Below, piece by piece: positions 56,793-60,228 of a stretch of DNA of 60,228 nt (its first letter is position 1; the number at the start of each line of letters is the position of its first letter). Below the pieces are notes generated by a model. That model was not told the origin of the DNA. It did no database searches and saw only the letters and a program-made list of their open reading frames with translations. The translations under genes and the position numbers were made by a program. Origin of the DNA: Epichloe hybrida (taxonomy: Eukaryota; Ascomycota; Sordariomycetes; Hypocreales; Clavicipitaceae); the NCBI GenBank assembly GCA_019022495.1, contig JAFEKR010000099.1:1-60228 (forward strand), read 5' to 3'.

Positions 56793-58400
56793 CACCCCCC
56801 TTAGCTAAGATATTTATTAAAGCTAAAGATTATAAGTATAAGAAAAGATTATAATAATTTTCTAGTATTATAATTAAGTAAGAATTTCCTATAAGCTAAT
56901 CTAGTAATAGAATTCCTTATATATTTACCTTAATAAAGGCTTTATAAAGCTATTAGTAAGTATCTTAAAGGTCTTTAACTAATTTACCTTAATATTACCT
57001 AGGGTATATTACTCTTAAATTTATATTTAATTTATATTAAGATACTTTAAACTAGTTTAAAGCTTTCTTTTCTAATATTTTATAATATAATTTATTTACT
57101 TATTATTACACTAGATAATTAATAGAGAAAGAACTTATATACTAATATTATAAAGTAGTTTACCTAGAGATATACACTTTTTTACTCTATAATTTAATAT
57201 AAAAAGCTTTACTTTTATACTTAAGGTTATTATATAATACTACCTCCTAGACTTTTAATTAATTATAGCTTTATATATAATAAAGATATAGCCTTATATT
57301 AATTTCTAAGTATTAGGGTTATTACTAAAAGAGGTATTAGTACTAGAGAAAAGCATATTAAAGCTATTTACTTCTAAGTATTAAATATATAACTTCCTTA
57401 TATTCTAAGTATATATTAGAGTAGCCTTTATAAGCTTAATATGCTTTATTAAAGGGTTTATTATAAAGAAGGCTAGCTTTAAAGCTATAAAGGCTATATT
57501 AGGTTTTCTAATAATATAAAGATAAACTAAAGAGCTAATAACTACTCTATAGTAATTAATCTCTTTATTAGTAGCCTAATTATTATTTAGGACTATTATA
57601 GCTATTATTAAAGGTATTATAATTAAGCTCTTTTAATTATTATTAATAATATTAGCAATAAACTTCTAAGCTATTTTTTAAATATATAATTCCTATAATA
57701 ACTATATCTCTTTAGTATTATAATTCCTAATAATTTTAATACCTAGGAATTACTTTAAATTACCTTAGACTTTAATATCTAGACTATTTATTAACTACTT
57801 ATATAGCTCTTTAAATTTTACTTTAAATCTATTTAGAAATAGCACTATAATATTATTTATATAAAAAACAGGATAAATTTACCTTTTATAAAGATATATA
57901 GGTTTTCCTTTCCTTAGATAAAGCCTAGATTTAATAGGAATTATATTAGGTATAAAAACTATTATTAAGGAGCTTCCTATAGCTTATATAATACTCTAGT
58001 TATCTTCTAGAGATAACCTTATATATTTATACCCTCTAGTAGCTTATAGAAAATAGGTTCTTTAAGTTTTATATATAGGAAGGTATTTTAAATATTATAT
58101 TAATATATATTAAGATTATTAGTGTAGTAAATAATAAGTAATATATATAAAGATTATAAAGTAAGTGTAGTAATATAGTTATTAAGGTTATCCTTTAGTT
58201 ATTAGTTACCTTAGACTACTATTTAAGCCTTAAACTCTATAATAATACCTTTTTTATTAGTTTTATACTTAAAAACCTATCTAAGGTTAATAATCTCCTT
58301 AACATTAAATAATTTATTTAGTATATTCTCCTAGTAGTTTAAGAATTAAAGCTTTAAAAGCTCCTTTATAATTACTTTCTTCTAGTAATTATTATTGAAA
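56575..58400 (-). mobile_element. RIP-degraded Ty1/copia element, 3' part
   Basis: Minus strand. The 3' LTR (56575-56792) is followed, going right, by CACCCCCC, the complement of a purine-rich tract. From about 57880 to 57420 one frame reads like copia reverse transcriptase: PVFYINNIIVLFLNRFK (YVDD turned YINN), FLGIKIIRNYNTKEI, then the C-terminal YRVVISSLVYLYIIRKP with NIAFIALKLAFF. All damage is of RIP type. The 5' two-thirds is absent because the next copia element begins at 58401. Confidence 0.75.
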
Positions 58401-59210
58401 TGTAGGGAGCTAGTTGCCGGCTGGCAACAGCTGTACAGGTGCAGCTCTATGGTCGGGGACCAGTAGAACCACCACGTTAAAAATATTTAACGCAACGCAA
58501 CGGAAGGTTTCGGCAGTTATTAACTAATAGAATTCAATCTAGATGACTTTTACAATATCTTATATACCAATAGAATTGATTTTAGTGACGTTATACAAGC
58601 AATGCGGCTGTTGGATTAAGAGGCCTAGCTATCTAGCTAGATTAAAAAGATCTTCTTCCTCTTATATACTCACTGACTGTATTAGTGGATTCGGACTGCT
58701 AAAGAGGTCTTATAGGCCACTTTTTATTTTCCGCAAAATTCATTTATATATAAAATCCAAAAAATCAACTCACTACTATATAAACTAGTAACCTATATGC
58801 ACTAAATTTTAGTCTAAAAAATATTCCTGCATAAAATAAAAGCCCTATCTTCTAGCTTTAATTTGCTATATGTAAGACTTTTGTATAACCTCTAGTTAAA
58901 GAGAAAATCGCTATTAAAGATAGCTATAGGGTAACCTGCTTACGTCACCCTAGCTTACCTAATTACTAGTGGCGCTACGGTTATAGCTACGCTTATAGCT
59001 ATAACGCAATTAAATAATTCATAATTAATAATTAATTTAGATTAGTTATTCACACAGTTAGTTATAGCTATTAACAGCTGCGACGTAGCCATTAATAGCT
59101 ACCTTCGCGACCGTTAATAGCTACAGTGCAGCTATTAGGCTTGCAATGCAAGCTAGTAATAGAAAGGTCCTTTAACTAGAAAGGGCTAAAAATAGGTCTT
59201 ATTTTTAACA
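58401..59210 (-). repeat. Probable 810-bp 3' LTR of the second copia element
   Basis: Starts TGTAGGGAGC and ends TTTTTAACA next to the polypurine tract. CpG-containing and much less AT-rich than its surroundings. The partner LTR lies outside the window, so the length is inferred from TG..CA ends. Confidence 0.5.
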
Positions 59211-60228
59211 CCCCCTTTACAAAAGAATTACATATAAGCTAATTAAAAGCGTATAAAGTAATATAGGGTAAACAAGAACTTTTTAGATAAAAATAGATAA
59301 AAGGGAAAAACAGGAAAAGATAAAAGACCCCCTTTTAAATTCCTAGCTATTATTAAATATAGCTCCCTTTTTAGCGTTATTTTTAGTTCCCTATTAAAGG
59401 GATTTAGTTGTTGGTTTTTTAGTAATTATTAAGCCCTAAGAGCTTAATAAAGGCCTAATAAAGAGGTCTAGATAGAGGCTTTATTAGACTATCTGCAGGC
59501 ATTAACTTCGTATCTAGATATTTAATCTTAGCTAAACCCTCTAAAACCTATTGCCTAATATAGTTAAACTTTAGTAAGGTATGCTTTGTATAGCTATGTA
59601 AGGCAGGGTTATAGGCAGTGGTTATAGCGCCTTAATTATCGCAATATATCTAGATAGGGGGAGAAATAGGGGTTTTTAGCTCCTTAAATAAGCCCTAAAG
59701 CCACTGTAGCTCCTAGAAGGTCTCGCAAATAGCGTTAGCTTTAGCTTCTAATGTTAATAGAGCTATTATACTAGCTTTCTTTGATTTCTAGCTAATAGGT
59801 CCGCTAGCTAGCTTAAATAAATAAGCGTAGGTTAATTTAGAGGTCTTTTTATCCCCTATAAAATCACTATCGCAATAACCTATTAGGCTTTTACTAGCTA
59901 TACCTTTAGGGTCTCCCCTATAGATTATAGCAAGGAATTTAGTCCTTTAATAGGTACCTAAGCAGGTTTTTAGCTGCTTTTAGGTGCTCTATATAAGGCC
60001 TAGCTAGTGCTATAGATAGCCACTAAAGTGTAAAGGCCACGTCTGGCCTTATAAGCAACATTAGGTACATTATAGTCCCTATAATGCACTAATAGAGCTT
60101 GATTTCGCTAGCTATTAAAAGCTTAGTGGTCTGCGTAGCTAAAACGCCTAGCTAAAGAGGTATGCTAATAGGCTTACTATCTAGCATGTTAAATTAATTT
60201 AAAGCCTCTGAGATATACTAAGATTAAT
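58401..60228 (-). mobile_element. Second Ty1/copia element, 3' part, lightly RIP-altered
   Basis: A likely long 3' LTR (58401-59210, TG..CA) abuts CCCCCTTTAC, the complement of a purine tract. From 60200 down to 59400 the minus strand reads copia Pol C-terminus: the RT end IGTIMYLMLLIRPDVAFTL and RPYIEHLKAAKNLLRYL, then in a second frame RNase H pieces including GYCDSDFIGDKKTS, TLEAKANAICETF and IYCDN, and near the end KYLDTKLMPADSLIKPLSRP. Damage is far milder than in its neighbours, with several unbroken stretches of 20-40 codons, so it is a younger or less RIP-exposed copy. It continues beyond the window. Confidence 0.8.

Noticed and set aside
58543..58788. 81-codon plus-strand open frame
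   Set aside because: Lies inside the probable LTR of the second copia element, whose genes are on the other strand.
1..60228. Possibility that the whole window is a giant captain-driven (Starship-type) mobile element
   Set aside because: No tyrosine-recombinase captain gene or bounding direct repeat was recognised; the mobile DNA is explained by separate LTR and MULE elements.

Overview
This window looks like a chromosomal piece of a filamentous ascomycete, most likely a sordariomycete of the Hypocreales (inference). Genes have short introns of 60-110 bp with GTRNGT-like donors and CTRAC-like branch sites. The predicted proteins are typical fungal secreted or membrane families. GC-balanced gene islands alternate sharply with AT-rich blocks saturated in TpA, which is the footprint of repeat-induced point mutation (RIP). 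No tRNA, rRNA or CRISPR was found.

Layout: 1-4.47 kb, RIP-ruined remains of two minus-strand LTR elements (gypsy, then copia). 4.48-25.6 kb, gene island 1: a sulfatase-like multi-pass membrane protein (+), a WSC-domain mucin-like wall protein (-), an alpha/beta hydrolase (-), an AAAP amino-acid transporter (-), a GH28 endopolygalacturonase (-), a 7-TM DUF7703-type protein (+) and an SMP-30/gluconolactonase-like beta-propeller (+). 25.62-34.95 kb, a complete but RIP-killed minus-strand LTR retrotransposon with 116-bp LTRs. 34.95-40.8 kb, gene island 2: a Sec14/CRAL-TRIO protein (+), a secreted fungal phospholipase A2 (-) and a secreted cyanovirin-N homology (CVNH) lectin (+). 40.8-51.3 kb, a Mutator-like DNA transposon (8-bp target duplication) split by a Ty3/gypsy chromovirus (5-bp target duplication), both RIP-mutated. 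51.4-56.5 kb, a graveyard of broken genes: an unknown GC-rich gene with about five frame changes, a killer-toxin-like GH18 chitinase that has lost its catalytic motif, and a third relic. 56.6-60.2 kb, two minus-strand Ty1/copia elements, the second joined directly to the first and running out of the window.

RIP-altered transposons occupy nearly half of the window. The islands between them are rich in secreted or surface products (polygalacturonase, PLA2, CVNH lectin, WSC mucin, chitinase relic). This fits a fast-evolving host- or environment-interaction compartment, but no coherent biosynthetic cluster is visible. Most of the protein track antisense to these genes, and everything inside the AT-rich blocks, is not real coding sequence.

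The most unusual signals are a 9-mer (TACGGAGTA) repeated nine times in the non-RIP intergenic DNA, RIP damage that fades toward the outer edges of elements, a four-copy tandem array inside one LTR element, and a minisatellite mucin stalk whose reading frame wanders.
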